From: a bacterium
GTDB taxonomy: Bacteria; AUK180
DNA: 37,322 nucleotides
Reading direction: 5' to 3'
Assembly (NCBI GenBank): GCA_023133295.1
Contig: JAGLWT010000010.1
Coordinates: 1-37,322, forward strand
Shown: piece after piece, positions 9,023 through 17,588 of the stretch
How positions within the stretch are numbered: the stretch's first letter is position 1
How the letters are laid out: each line of letters begins with the position of its first letter
The notes under the pieces: generated by a model
Told to the model about the DNA's origin: nothing
Database searches by the model: none
The model's input: only the letters and a program-made list of their open reading frames with translations
Position numbers and translations under genes: made by a program

Positions 9023-9054
9023 AATTGTCCATTGTCAATTGTCCATTGTCAATT
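9023..9054. repeat. 14-bp tandem repeat, 2.3 units
   Basis: AATTGTCCATTGTC occurs at 9023-9036 and 9037-9050, followed by a partial unit AATT. Single related units occur at 22913-22926 and, degraded, near 5-16, always in intergenic DNA. Too short and unspaced to be a CRISPR. Confidence 0.8.
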
Positions 9055-9077
9055 TCTCTATAAGCCTCTAGCCTCTA

Positions 9078-10145
9078 TTACTTAGTGTTCTGATTTATAA
9101 GAAGGGGATCTGAAAAAAGGTCTTTCACTCGAGAAGTAAAACTTCCAAAAGAAAGGTTTTGACGGCAATATTCTGATATTCCCGGAAGTATTTCCGTTCT
9201 TCTTGAGTGAGTGTTCAGTATCGCATGCGCCAATGCGCTGCTATCCTGCGGTTCAATAATGTCACCGAAATCCACCTGCGCACCTATTTCCGGAATTATT
9301 CCAACGGCCGTTGCGACAACGGGAACACCGTAAGAGATGCACTCCAATAAAGCACGGGAATACACTTCCGAGGCACGGGAAGCTATGATGCCGATATCGG
9401 CCCATTTGTAAAATTCAGAAGTATCCTGCACAAATCCAAAGAACTCACATTCCTCGGAGATGCCGAGCGATGTACAGAAATCCCTTAATTGCCGCAAGGA
9501 TATTTCCGCCTCATTCCCGATAAAGCGCGCGGAAAAAGCTAAATCCTGCTTTTTTATTACAGATAAGGCATTAAGAAGGTCTTCGTGGCCCTTAACGGGA
9601 GAAGTTCTGGCAACATGAAGGATCTTCAGCCCTTCACTGCCGGCGGATGAGCCTTCTGAATAACAGGCGGAGACACTACCGGGAAGTATCTTCATGCCCG
9701 GGTATGAGCCGGTGTTCTTTTCAAAGCGGTCTTTTTCCAATTCTGAGGGAAAAACTATCATGTCCGTGCCGGCAAATAACTTCTTGGCGGCAAAATTGGT
9801 ATTCTGACGGCGGGCATCCATTCTTATTCTTATTAATTTCTGCTCTTTTGACTTCTTCCTCAGGGCGAGCTCCTGATCGCGCCCCCAATAGGTAACTATT
9901 ATCTGAGCATCAGAAAGGGGGAGTTTTTTCAGAAAGAGGGGAAAGTATTGAATGTCCTTATCGGGAAGGATCGGGTCGAATTTAAAACCCGACGCGGACA
10001 GACGATCATTTATGGGATTGTTCTTTCCCGTAATCACCCGCTGCTCAAATCCCAAAGAATCAAGAGCGCGCATCAAATCCCAAGCATAATGCGAAACCGC
10101 ATTCCACCATCGGATATTATGCAGATGTATTATTTTCGTCTTCAT
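9078..10145 (-). CDS. Family 4-type glycosyltransferase (GT-B fold)
   Basis: About 355 residues. The N-terminal half begins TKIIHLHNIRWWN, and the C-terminal half has the nucleotide-sugar site LHVARTSPVKGHEDLLNAL and the E-x7-E type motif EVYSRALLE followed by YGVPVVAT, typical of GT4 enzymes acting on LPS, O-antigen or other glycans. The acceptor sugar cannot be deduced. The ATG at 10145 is preferred over an upstream one at 10166: GTGGAAA precedes it, and the mature N-terminus starts there. It overlaps the GT2 gene by 29 nt. The last residues, LINQNTK, are encoded by a copy of the mobile-element terminal repeat (9084-9100). Last gene of the pilB operon. Confidence 0.87.
   Translation of the reverse strand: MKTKIIHLHNIRWWNAVSHYAWDLMRALDSLGFEQRVITGKNNPINDRLSASGFKFDPILPDKDIQYFPLFLKKLPLSDAQIIVTYWGRDQELALRKKSKEQKLIRIRMDARRQNTNFAAKKLFAGTDMIVFPSELEKDRFEKNTGSYPGMKILPGSVSACYSEGSSAGSEGLKILHVARTSPVKGHEDLLNALSVIKKQDLAFSARFIGNEAEISLRQLRDFCTSLGISEECEFFGFVQDTSEFYKWADIGIIASRASEVYSRALLECISYGVPVVATAVGIIPEIGAQVDFGDIIEPQDSSALAHAILNTHSRRTEILPGISEYCRQNLSFGSFTSRVKDLFSDPLLINQNTK
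9084..9100 (+). repeat. Solitary terminal repeat of the AGTG-TIR element family
   Basis: AGTGTTCTGATTTATAA, identical over 17 nt to the reverse complement of 59-75. It lies inside the 3' end of the GT4 gene, encoding its last residues just before the stop at 9078-9080. No second end is visible nearby, so this is a remnant or a solo end. Confidence 0.6.
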
Positions 10146-10899
10146 TTTCCACAATGCACTTGACATAGTGCTGATAATTCATAGTCGCGTTCAAGACCTT
10201 GAATTTAAACGCCCAGATCCCGGCGGCGCCATTGAGAAATTCACCTTTAAAAAGAAAGTATATAATAAAATACGCCATGGGCTTAAGTATCATGTATTTC
10301 ACAAATGGCTGGAATCGTTTGCTACCCCGTTTTTCATACACCTTACGGCCGGTGAATTCCGCCTTGATCTTAAGTTTATCCCTGTAAAACTCCTTGGAAA
10401 TGGCCGTATAATGGAGAAACGGTGTTTTCATTTTTCCTATGATCCCGTCAATGGCAAGCCGTTCATGTATATCCTCGCAGGGAAAGTTAGCACGGCCCTT
10501 TTTAAAAAATCTTAATTGATAATCGGGATAATGCCCTCCCCATTTAAGCCATTTCCCGAAGAAGATATTCTTTCGGGGAAGGAGGTATGCGTCAGCGGCG
10601 CTTTCATTGACGGCTGCCTTGAATTCATCCGCCAGAGCAGAAGGGACCTCTTCATCGGGATCAAGGTAAAGTATCCAGTCACCGCTGCATTTATCTATTC
10701 CTTTCTGCTTGTTGATATTTATATTGGGATCGTTCTCTACATTAAATATCTTCTCTGTATATTCGGCGGCGATTTTGACCGAATCATCCGTTGATCCGGT
10801 ATCCACAATAATTATCTCATCCGCCCATTTGACGGACTCCAGGCAGGTTCTAAGGAAACGGGCTTCATTATGGACAACGATCGAAACTGATATTTTCAT
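10117..10899 (-). CDS. Family 2 glycosyltransferase, WaaE/KdtX-like
   Basis: 260-residue GT-A fold enzyme. Begins ISVSIVVHNEARFLRTCLES, then VDTGSTDDSV and the metal-binding YLDPDEEV (DxD type) near residue 96; PRKNIFFGKWLKWGG and YPDYQLRFFKK are characteristic of the WaaE/KdtX group, which adds a sugar to the LPS inner core. A hydrophobic stretch near 205-220 may associate with the membrane. It starts within the stop codon of the amidohydrolase gene (ATGA overlap) and is followed by a second glycosyltransferase, suggesting a two-step glycan modification. Confidence 0.9.
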   Translation of the reverse strand: MKISVSIVVHNEARFLRTCLESVKWADEIIIVDTGSTDDSVKIAAEYTEKIFNVENDPNININKQKGIDKCSGDWILYLDPDEEVPSALADEFKAAVNESAADAYLLPRKNIFFGKWLKWGGHYPDYQLRFFKKGRANFPCEDIHERLAIDGIIGKMKTPFLHYTAISKEFYRDKLKIKAEFTGRKVYEKRGSKRFQPFVKYMILKPMAYFIIYFLFKGEFLNGAAGIWAFKFKVLNATMNYQHYVKCIVENEDENNTSA

Positions 10900-12209
10900 T
10901 TAAGGCGGGACCAAAGTTTACCTGCGATCTCAGTTGATCTCGCAATGACCTCTTTGATATCAAGGTCCAATTGCAGGTCAAAATCTTTCATGAGGAATTT
11001 GCCCATGGAAACGGTATGCCTTACACGGGAGTTGATCATACCGAAAAGAAGATGCCCCACGGCATTATCAGCATTGATCATCGTAGGCGGTTCATAATCA
11101 AAGAACGCCAGATCGGCGTCGGCGCCAGGCCTTATTACCCCGATATCCCTGCCGAAAATAGATGATGCCATATAAGAATTATTCACAAGAGCGCTAAATG
11201 CTTCCATCCAGCCGACGGAAGGAAGGGACCGCTTTATATGAGAAAGGTAGTATCCTAATTGATATTCTTTTAATGGGAGATTGTGCATTCCATCGGTGCC
11301 GAATCCGGTAATAACTCCTGCTTCCATGGCTCCTATCAGATCTAATATACCCACGGCATTATTGAGATTTGAAGACGGATTATGGACAAGAAAACAACCG
11401 TGTTCTTTCAGGAGTTCCCATTCGCTCTTATCCGTCCACACACCGTGTATCATCAAGCTGTTCTTTCTGAGAAGCCCGAATTTTTCCAAACGGTGAGTTA
11501 CACTTTTATACCCGAATTCCCGGACATAATCCTGATCCGATTTATCCTCGGCAAGGTGACAGTGAAGGGGCATATCTTCATCAATGGTGTCCGCGATTTC
11601 CTGAAGGTCTTCGTCGGACAAGGTCATATTGGCGTGAAGGCCGAGCATGCCTCGGACGGTACGGTCCTCCCGATGCTTATTAAAAAAATCTATATTTTCA
11701 TCAAGCTCCTCTTTGAAAACTTCCTCGCCGTTGCGGTTGGTTATCTCAAAACAGAGCGTACCCTTGACCCCCACGCTCTTCAGTATAGAGGAGATCTCTT
11801 CGAGACTGCCACCTATATAACCGCCGGAGACATGATGGTCAAATATAGTTGTTGTTCCGCCTTTGATGCCCTCGATAAGCGGAAATATCACCGAATAATA
11901 GAGCTCTTCGCGAGTTAATTCCCGATCCAATTTCCACCAGAAATTTTCCAGTACCTCTACAAAATTCCTGGAGGGTGCGCCGGGAAAAGAGAGCCCCCTG
12001 CCCAGAGTTGAATAGAAGTGCATATGAGCATTGACCTGACCCGGCAACAGAACCGTCCCGCCCATATCATATTCGTCCACGCCGGTGATATTCAATTCGC
12101 TTCCGATCTGAACAATCCTGCCGTCCTCAATAAGTATTTGCGCTTTATTTAAGAACGGATTCTTCTCATCAAAGGTAATGCCGGTGACATTGGTCAATAA
12201 ATATTTCAT
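10896..12209 (-). CDS. ssnA: SsnA-like metal-dependent amidohydrolase
   Basis: 437-residue amidohydrolase-superfamily enzyme with the TIM-barrel metal ligands: NAHMHF (HxH) near residue 60, HCHLAED near 220, MIHGVW near 255 and FGTDGMHN near 305. The N-terminal blocks RGLSFPGAP...FWWKLDREL and TTTIFDHHVSGGYIGGS closely recall SsnA, a putative aminohydrolase associated with purine and selenium metabolism in anaerobes; the exact substrate is not known to me. The family also contains SAH/5'-MTA deaminases, so a nucleoside or nucleobase deaminase is possible. It overlaps ybeY and the GT2 gene by 4 nt each. Its place among LPS and rRNA-maturation genes does not clarify its role. Confidence 0.85.
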   Translation of the reverse strand: MKYLLTNVTGITFDEKNPFLNKAQILIEDGRIVQIGSELNITGVDEYDMGGTVLLPGQVNAHMHFYSTLGRGLSFPGAPSRNFVEVLENFWWKLDRELTREELYYSVIFPLIEGIKGGTTTIFDHHVSGGYIGGSLEEISSILKSVGVKGTLCFEITNRNGEEVFKEELDENIDFFNKHREDRTVRGMLGLHANMTLSDEDLQEIADTIDEDMPLHCHLAEDKSDQDYVREFGYKSVTHRLEKFGLLRKNSLMIHGVWTDKSEWELLKEHGCFLVHNPSSNLNNAVGILDLIGAMEAGVITGFGTDGMHNLPLKEYQLGYYLSHIKRSLPSVGWMEAFSALVNNSYMASSIFGRDIGVIRPGADADLAFFDYEPPTMINADNAVGHLLFGMINSRVRHTVSMGKFLMKDFDLQLDLDIKEVIARSTEIAGKLWSRLK

Positions 12210-12685
12210 TTTTTCCTCTGTTTTTTCATTACATACGAGTAGATATTCTCCTTCACCTCATCCATGCACGAAGCTTTCTCATCATTCTCATGAGAAAATC
12301 CTATGATGTGCAGGATCGCATGAGCGATAAAGTTAAGAAGCGAAAGTTTTTTATCTTCAAAACTGCCCGAAGAATCTCTCAGCAGTTCATCCCAATTTAT
12401 CACGATCTCCCCGACAACGGTTGACGCGGGATCATCCATATATGAAAAGGATAGTTCATTGGTCGGTAGAGCGTTGTTTCTGTACCTTTTATTCAGCTGT
12501 ATCATCTTTTTATCGTCGCATATGAGCACGGATACGGATGCCTTTATCCCGAAATTCCGCATCTTTATATATCCCCGGCGGAAAAGATGGTCAAAAGAAA
12601 GCTGGACAACATCTCTTATGAAGGGGTGGTAAGGTGTCTTTATCTTGATATTCTGATAAGAGATCTCAGTTTTTATTATCCTCAT
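12206..12685 (-). CDS. ybeY: rRNA maturation endoribonuclease YbeY
   Basis: Single-strand endoribonuclease needed for 16S rRNA 3'-end maturation and ribosome quality control. 159 residues, usual length. The zinc site HAILHIIGFSH supplies H122, H126 and H132. Upstream NKRYRNNALPTNELSF matches the conserved YbeY block that usually reads TDVLSF; here the first positions read TNELSF. It overlaps the HD phosphodiesterase gene by 20 nt. The set PhoH, 7TMR-HD, YbeY in one operon is a common bacterial arrangement, which supports all three calls. Confidence 0.95.
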   Translation of the reverse strand: MRIIKTEISYQNIKIKTPYHPFIRDVVQLSFDHLFRRGYIKMRNFGIKASVSVLICDDKKMIQLNKRYRNNALPTNELSFSYMDDPASTVVGEIVINWDELLRDSSGSFEDKKLSLLNFIAHAILHIIGFSHENDEKASCMDEVKENIYSYVMKKQRKK

Positions 12686-14906
12686 CGTATTCTATCCTTT
12701 TATGGTACATCGTTTGAATGGTCTTGATAAAACTACTGGCCACGCGGTTCAATTCCTGCAGGCTTATCGGGCAATCCGCCAACTGCTCCTCATCAATGAG
12801 TGCTTCATACAGGGTCTCCATCACCATTTTCTTAATTGTGGAATACTTATAATTGGTCAGTACCCTTGATTTCGCTTCGACGCGGTCGGCGAGCATCACA
12901 ATGGCGGATTCTTTAAATGTGGGTTTATTGCCATGATACATAAATTCACTTTCATCCAATTCCTTGATCTCACCTTTCTTCAGCTGAAGCTTGGCCTTAT
13001 TATAGAAATACTTCATGAAGGAAGTCCCATGGTGCTCCAGGATGATCTTTCTTACGGGCTTGGGCAGCATATAATCTAATGACAGCTGATATCCGGATAT
13101 CACATGCTGTCTGATATATTTAACGCTCATAAGGGGGCTTAATTTATCGTGAGGGTTCTTTTTAGTGAATTGATTTTCTATGAAGTAGCCCGGGTTCTTG
13201 ATCTTGCCTATGTCATGGAACATCGCTCCTACCTTTGCGGTTATCGGGTCAGCCCCGATCTCAACCGCTGCAGCTTCGCTCATATTCGCCACACCGAGAG
13301 AGTGCTGATATGTTCCCGGAGCGATAAGTGTGAGATTCTTGAGCGCGGGATGTTCCCCGCTTATCAATTCAATCAGCTGAAAGCGTGTGGGGATATCCAG
13401 TATGGATTCAAAGAACGGCATGATCGAGATGAGAAGTATATATGAAAAGAGATTACCCACCATAACGGCAGCCATATTGCTCATGATTATCCCGGCATTG
13501 AAGCCCTTCAATAATCCGATCGATACCGGTACCAGCATCGATACTATTCCTATAAGAAGGAAATCATAGAAAAGGGTACTTCTTTTATTGATATTCCGGG
13601 TAATGTAAACGGTGAAAAGGGAATTCACGAACCCATATAGCAATATGTCAAGATTGTAGCCGAAGAAGAACGCTGTAATAATTGAGACTATAAGGGAAGA
13701 AAAAATAGCGAACTCAACATCAATAAAAAGGATCACAATAATGGTGAAGAGCGAGAAGGGAAGGCTGAATCCCGATAAGAATGTATCCTCCGATATTTCG
13801 GAAAAGTACTTAACCGCCAGAATAGCGGCGAGAAATATCATTAAATTGAAAAACATGACAAGATAGCCTTCATTCGCCCGGAAATGAGCTCTTTTGAACC
13901 TCCTTACATAAAATATCAGAAGGAGAAAAAGAAGCAGAATGAACATCGCAAGTCCAGTCACTCTTTTTATGGTTACCCGCGTCGAAAGGTAATTATTAAG
14001 GGTATCGATAACTTTCTTGTCCTGATTAGTGTATATCTCCCCCCTTCTTAATACGATCTGACCTTTGATAAAGGAGTCCCTTTCGGGAGGCAGGGATTGA
14101 GCCAATACCTCGGCACGCTTCGCGGTCTGCTGCATATTGAACTCAAGGTTTGTTGAAAGGTAATGCGATAAGAGCTGGATAACAAAGCGGATTATACCCG
14201 GCGGGAAATTATGATCTTCAAAAAGAGCTTCTTTGACCTCACTCAACGGCACTATTTCAGAAACATTTTTCGTAATTTCTTTACCGTTCGGGTGAATGAC
14301 CACAATGGAATTCCTGTTCTTATTCCATCTCTCCAGATTATCTATGAATTCCGCTCTCTCCCTGGAGATGCCAGTCTTCATATAGGGACTGACCTTCAAT
14401 GTAATAAGATTCGTGATCTCATCGTAGTTGATTATCGCAAATAGCGCCTCCCACTGCTGCAGAGACAATCGGAAAAACGGATAATCCTCTCTTATCCAAT
14501 TGATCCGGCCGTAAATAGACAGGCCCGGAGCATTCTTTATTTTTTCAAGAGAGGATACCACCACGCGGATATTCTCATTGAAGATCTCCTCTGTTTTGGG
14601 GTTCACTATGAACACCGCGGGAAGGCGGGAGACCTTTTCCTTTATCTTCCTTTCTGTCTTTTCATCATTATCAACTGAATAATCAATAGGAGATATATAA
14701 TCCAGGTGAATAATATCGCCGATCTCGTAATTCACTGTATGAAATTTGAAATGGGCTGAGAAAAGGAAGAATAGCAAGGTAACTGTAACCAGCATTATCA
14801 TCACCTTGAAGGCGCTGTTCTTCCCGGCAAGGCTTTCCTTGACAAAGTTCTGAAGCTTTCTGATTATTCTTTCCAGATCGAATTTATTGCTTTGAATTTC
14901 CATCAT
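12666..14906 (-). CDS. 7TMR-HD family phosphodiesterase (PgpH-like)
   Basis: About 746 residues. An N-terminal membrane segment is followed by a large extracytoplasmic domain (7TMR-HDED, about residues 60-330), seven membrane spans (about 335-520) and a cytoplasmic HD hydrolase domain. HD motifs: HSLGVANMSEAA, FHDIGKIKNP (about 564) and LEHHGTSFMKYFY. Studied members of this family (PgpH) hydrolyse the second messenger c-di-AMP to pApA, so that is the likely activity; no diadenylate cyclase gene is in the window. A longer reading from 14969 exists, but it lies inside phoH. ATGs at 14906/14903 start just before the phoH stop and are preferred, although no clear ribosome site is seen. Confidence 0.93.
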   Translation of the reverse strand: MMEIQSNKFDLERIIRKLQNFVKESLAGKNSAFKVMIMLVTVTLLFFLFSAHFKFHTVNYEIGDIIHLDYISPIDYSVDNDEKTERKIKEKVSRLPAVFIVNPKTEEIFNENIRVVVSSLEKIKNAPGLSIYGRINWIREDYPFFRLSLQQWEALFAIINYDEITNLITLKVSPYMKTGISRERAEFIDNLERWNKNRNSIVVIHPNGKEITKNVSEIVPLSEVKEALFEDHNFPPGIIRFVIQLLSHYLSTNLEFNMQQTAKRAEVLAQSLPPERDSFIKGQIVLRRGEIYTNQDKKVIDTLNNYLSTRVTIKRVTGLAMFILLLFLLLIFYVRRFKRAHFRANEGYLVMFFNLMIFLAAILAVKYFSEISEDTFLSGFSLPFSLFTIIVILFIDVEFAIFSSLIVSIITAFFFGYNLDILLYGFVNSLFTVYITRNINKRSTLFYDFLLIGIVSMLVPVSIGLLKGFNAGIIMSNMAAVMVGNLFSYILLISIMPFFESILDIPTRFQLIELISGEHPALKNLTLIAPGTYQHSLGVANMSEAAAVEIGADPITAKVGAMFHDIGKIKNPGYFIENQFTKKNPHDKLSPLMSVKYIRQHVISGYQLSLDYMLPKPVRKIILEHHGTSFMKYFYNKAKLQLKKGEIKELDESEFMYHGNKPTFKESAIVMLADRVEAKSRVLTNYKYSTIKKMVMETLYEALIDEEQLADCPISLQELNRVASSFIKTIQTMYHKRIEYDEDNKN

Positions 14907-15852
14907 ATTTTTCAAATGCCTCAATGATATTCTGAACCATGGTGTGGCGGACAACATCACGCTTATCAAGGTAGAGTACCTTTATTCCTTCTATATCCGC
15001 AAGGATTTTGCTTACGACCACTAACCCTGACAAATTCTTATTCGGAATATCGATCTGAGTGATATCCCCGGTAACAAGTACCTTGGAATTGTGTCCTGTA
15101 CGGGTTAGGAACATCTTCATCTGCTCAATGGTCGCGTTCTGCCCCTCATCGAGAATAATAAAAGAATCATTCAATGTGCGCCCTCTCATAAAGGCCAAAG
15201 GCGCCACCTCGATCACCCCCTTTTCCATCAGAACTTCCACCTTATTAAAGGACATGTGTTCGTAAAGCGCATCAAATATCGGCCTTAAATAGGGATCTAC
15301 TTTCTGAGCAATGTCTCCGGGCAGAAATCCGAGTTTCTCCCCGGCCTCAACGGCGGGACGGGTAACGATGATGCGGGAAACTTCCTTTTCCATCAGGGCT
15401 TCAACGGCACGGGCAACACCGATATAGGTTTTTCCCGTACCTGCGGGACCGATACATATTGTAAGGTCGTTCTTTTTTATTGCCGAAATATATCCCTGCT
15501 GGCCATATGTCTTTGCCTGAACAAAACCCCGCTGCGGGCCGACTCGAATAAAAGAAGAAAATAGTTTTTCTGAGTCTATTACACCCTTATCCTTGTGAAA
15601 ATCGATCAGATATTTGAAGGTCTTTTTATTTATCCTATATCCGTTCTTTATAGAATTTGAAAGGTCTTCGATGATCTCGGCAACACGCTTCTCCGCGGCG
15701 GACTCCGGGCCGGATATCTCCAGAGAACCGTTGTCTGAACTGATCTTCACTTCAAAAACAGACGAAAGATATTTCAGATTCTCATCGTTATTGCCAAAAA
15801 GAGACGACAATTTACCCTGCTCGTTCAGGCTATGAAGATCGATCATCATCAT
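14884..15852 (-). CDS. phoH: PhoH-like ATPase (YbeZ family)
   Basis: 322 residues. A short N-terminal KH-like region (about 30-90) precedes an ATPase domain related to the SF1 helicase core. Walker A GPAGTGKT is at about 134-141, Walker B with FIILDEGQN is about 100 residues later, then MKMFLTR and VTGDITQID. PhoH/YbeZ proteins pair functionally with YbeY in RNA metabolism, and YbeY is two genes downstream. Three consecutive ATGs (15852, 15849, 15846) begin in the aspS stop codon; the first gives the ATGA overlap. Confidence 0.95.
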   Translation of the reverse strand: MMMIDLHSLNEQGKLSSLFGNNDENLKYLSSVFEVKISSDNGSLEISGPESAAEKRVAEIIEDLSNSIKNGYRINKKTFKYLIDFHKDKGVIDSEKLFSSFIRVGPQRGFVQAKTYGQQGYISAIKKNDLTICIGPAGTGKTYIGVARAVEALMEKEVSRIIVTRPAVEAGEKLGFLPGDIAQKVDPYLRPIFDALYEHMSFNKVEVLMEKGVIEVAPLAFMRGRTLNDSFIILDEGQNATIEQMKMFLTRTGHNSKVLVTGDITQIDIPNKNLSGLVVVSKILADIEGIKVLYLDKRDVVRHTMVQNIIEAFEKYDGNSKQ

Positions 15853-17588
15853 ACTTCGTCCCCTGAAAGCCCTATGCCTAATTCATCTAATTGCTCTTGA
15901 GCAACATCGGACGGAGAGCCGGTCAGCAGACAATTGCCTGTGGTCGTCTTGGGAAATAGAATAAAGTCCTTTAAACTGCCGTCACCATACAAGCCGATGG
16001 CCGTACGGCCGATGCCCAGAGCGATACCGCCATGCGGAGGAAGGCCGTAATCGAGGGCTTCCAGAAAGAATCCGAAGCGGTCCTGCTGAGTTTTTTCATC
16101 CATACCCAGTATCTGAAAAACCTTTTTTTGAAGTTCAGCCATATTGATCCTGATACTTCCGGACCCGAGTTCTATCCCGTTGAGAACCAGATCATATGCG
16201 CGGGATAAAATACCGGCAAGATCTTTTTCAACATCAAGGTCAGAACCCTCCGCGGGCACCGTGAAAGGGTGATGGGCAGAGGCATATCCCTTCAACTCCT
16301 CATCGTATAGAAAAAGAGGGAAATCCGTAACCCAAAGAAATTCATAGCCCTTTGTCAATAATTGATTCTCCTTTCCCAGATAGTCTCTCAGGAAAGAAAG
16401 AATATGTTCATTGGAATTACCGATCTGGAAGAAGATGCTTTCCCCTTCTTTCAATTTCAGAGATCCGTAGAACTCAGAATTAGCAAATTTGGCCAATGTA
16501 AATGAATACTCACCTTCATTGCGGGAAATAAATATAGAGCCCTGAGCGCCTGCATTCTTTAATATCCCTTCGATTTTCTTAGAGGCGGAGCGGGAATATG
16601 CGGCGGGCACCCTGATCCCCCTTATGCGATCGCCTTTTTCCAAAGCATCCTTAATAAAATTAACGGGCAACACTTTGAATTCCCGGCTGAAATCTTCGAT
16701 CACAAGAGGATTTCTGAGGTCGGGCTTATCCGATGCATATCTCTCCATTGAATCATTGTATGTGATCCGAGTAAAAGGTGTTTTTATGTTTAATTGCATC
16801 TTTTCAGAAATGTAAGAGAACATATTCTCTATTTCCTGATAGATCTCCTGCTCATCGGTAAAAGCTCTTTCTACATCCAGCTGCGTAAATTCCGGCTGAC
16901 GGTCCGCGCGCAGGTCCTCATCCCTGAAGCAGCGGGCAAGCTGGAAATATCGCTCGAACCCGCTTCCCATGAGAAGCTGTTTCAGAAGTTGCGGGGATTG
17001 CGGAAGGGCGTAGAACTTACCCTTGAAATTTCTCGAGGGAACAACAAAGTCACGAGCTCCTTCGGGTGTACTTTTTATAAGATACGGGGTTTCCAGTTCC
17101 TGATAATCCCTGGAGTAGAAATACTCTCTGATACGGCGGACAAGATCGTTCCTGAAACGGATCTTTTTAGTGATCCCGCTGGAGCGAAGCTCGAAATAGC
17201 GGTATTTCCCCTTCAAAGATTCATTTATTTCATCAATGACAGACAGCTCGAAAGGAGGCACCTTACCCTTTACCAGTATATTTAATTCACTTCCATTCAA
17301 TTCATATTCGCCTTGGGCAAGTCCGGCCTTGACCTGTGATTCAGGACGAAGGTTCAGTATCCCTTTGACCATAACTATGTTTTCATCTCTGAGCTGCTCC
17401 GCCGATTGGAATTGCTGATCAGAAACATTGCTCTTGTCGAATTGGACCTGCAGAACTCCGGTTTCGTCCCTTAGATAAAGAAAGAGCAAACTCCCCATCT
17501 TGCGTATCGAATCCACATACCCGCAGAGAATCAGTTTGCTGCCGAGCTTGTCTTTATTTATATCGCCTATATATATTCTTTCTTTCAC
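15849..17588 (-). CDS. aspS: Aspartyl-tRNA synthetase, bacterial type
   Basis: Class II synthetase charging tRNA-Asp, 579 residues. An N-terminal OB-fold anticodon domain (about 1-110) precedes the catalytic core with motif 2 CFRDEDLRADRQPEFTQLD; the bacterial GAD insertion lies at about 305-410; the core then resumes with HHPFTVP and GSGSIRI. Motif 3 reads ALGIGRTAIGL, where the family normally has G-(L/I)-D-R: the Asp is replaced by Gly while the Arg is kept. Start is GTG at 17588, one codon after the pilB stop, with GGAG 6 nt upstream. It is unclear whether this enzyme discriminates Asp from Asn tRNA. Confidence 0.97.
   Translation of the reverse strand: MKERIYIGDINKDKLGSKLILCGYVDSIRKMGSLLFLYLRDETGVLQVQFDKSNVSDQQFQSAEQLRDENIVMVKGILNLRPESQVKAGLAQGEYELNGSELNILVKGKVPPFELSVIDEINESLKGKYRYFELRSSGITKKIRFRNDLVRRIREYFYSRDYQELETPYLIKSTPEGARDFVVPSRNFKGKFYALPQSPQLLKQLLMGSGFERYFQLARCFRDEDLRADRQPEFTQLDVERAFTDEQEIYQEIENMFSYISEKMQLNIKTPFTRITYNDSMERYASDKPDLRNPLVIEDFSREFKVLPVNFIKDALEKGDRIRGIRVPAAYSRSASKKIEGILKNAGAQGSIFISRNEGEYSFTLAKFANSEFYGSLKLKEGESIFFQIGNSNEHILSFLRDYLGKENQLLTKGYEFLWVTDFPLFLYDEELKGYASAHHPFTVPAEGSDLDVEKDLAGILSRAYDLVLNGIELGSGSIRINMAELQKKVFQILGMDEKTQQDRFGFFLEALDYGLPPHGGIALGIGRTAIGLYGDGSLKDFILFPKTTTGNCLLTGSPSDVAQEQLDELGIGLSGDEV

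Noticed and set aside
9023..9054. Possible CRISPR or phage repeat array
   Set aside because: Units are 14 bp, directly tandem without spacers, and only 2.3 copies.
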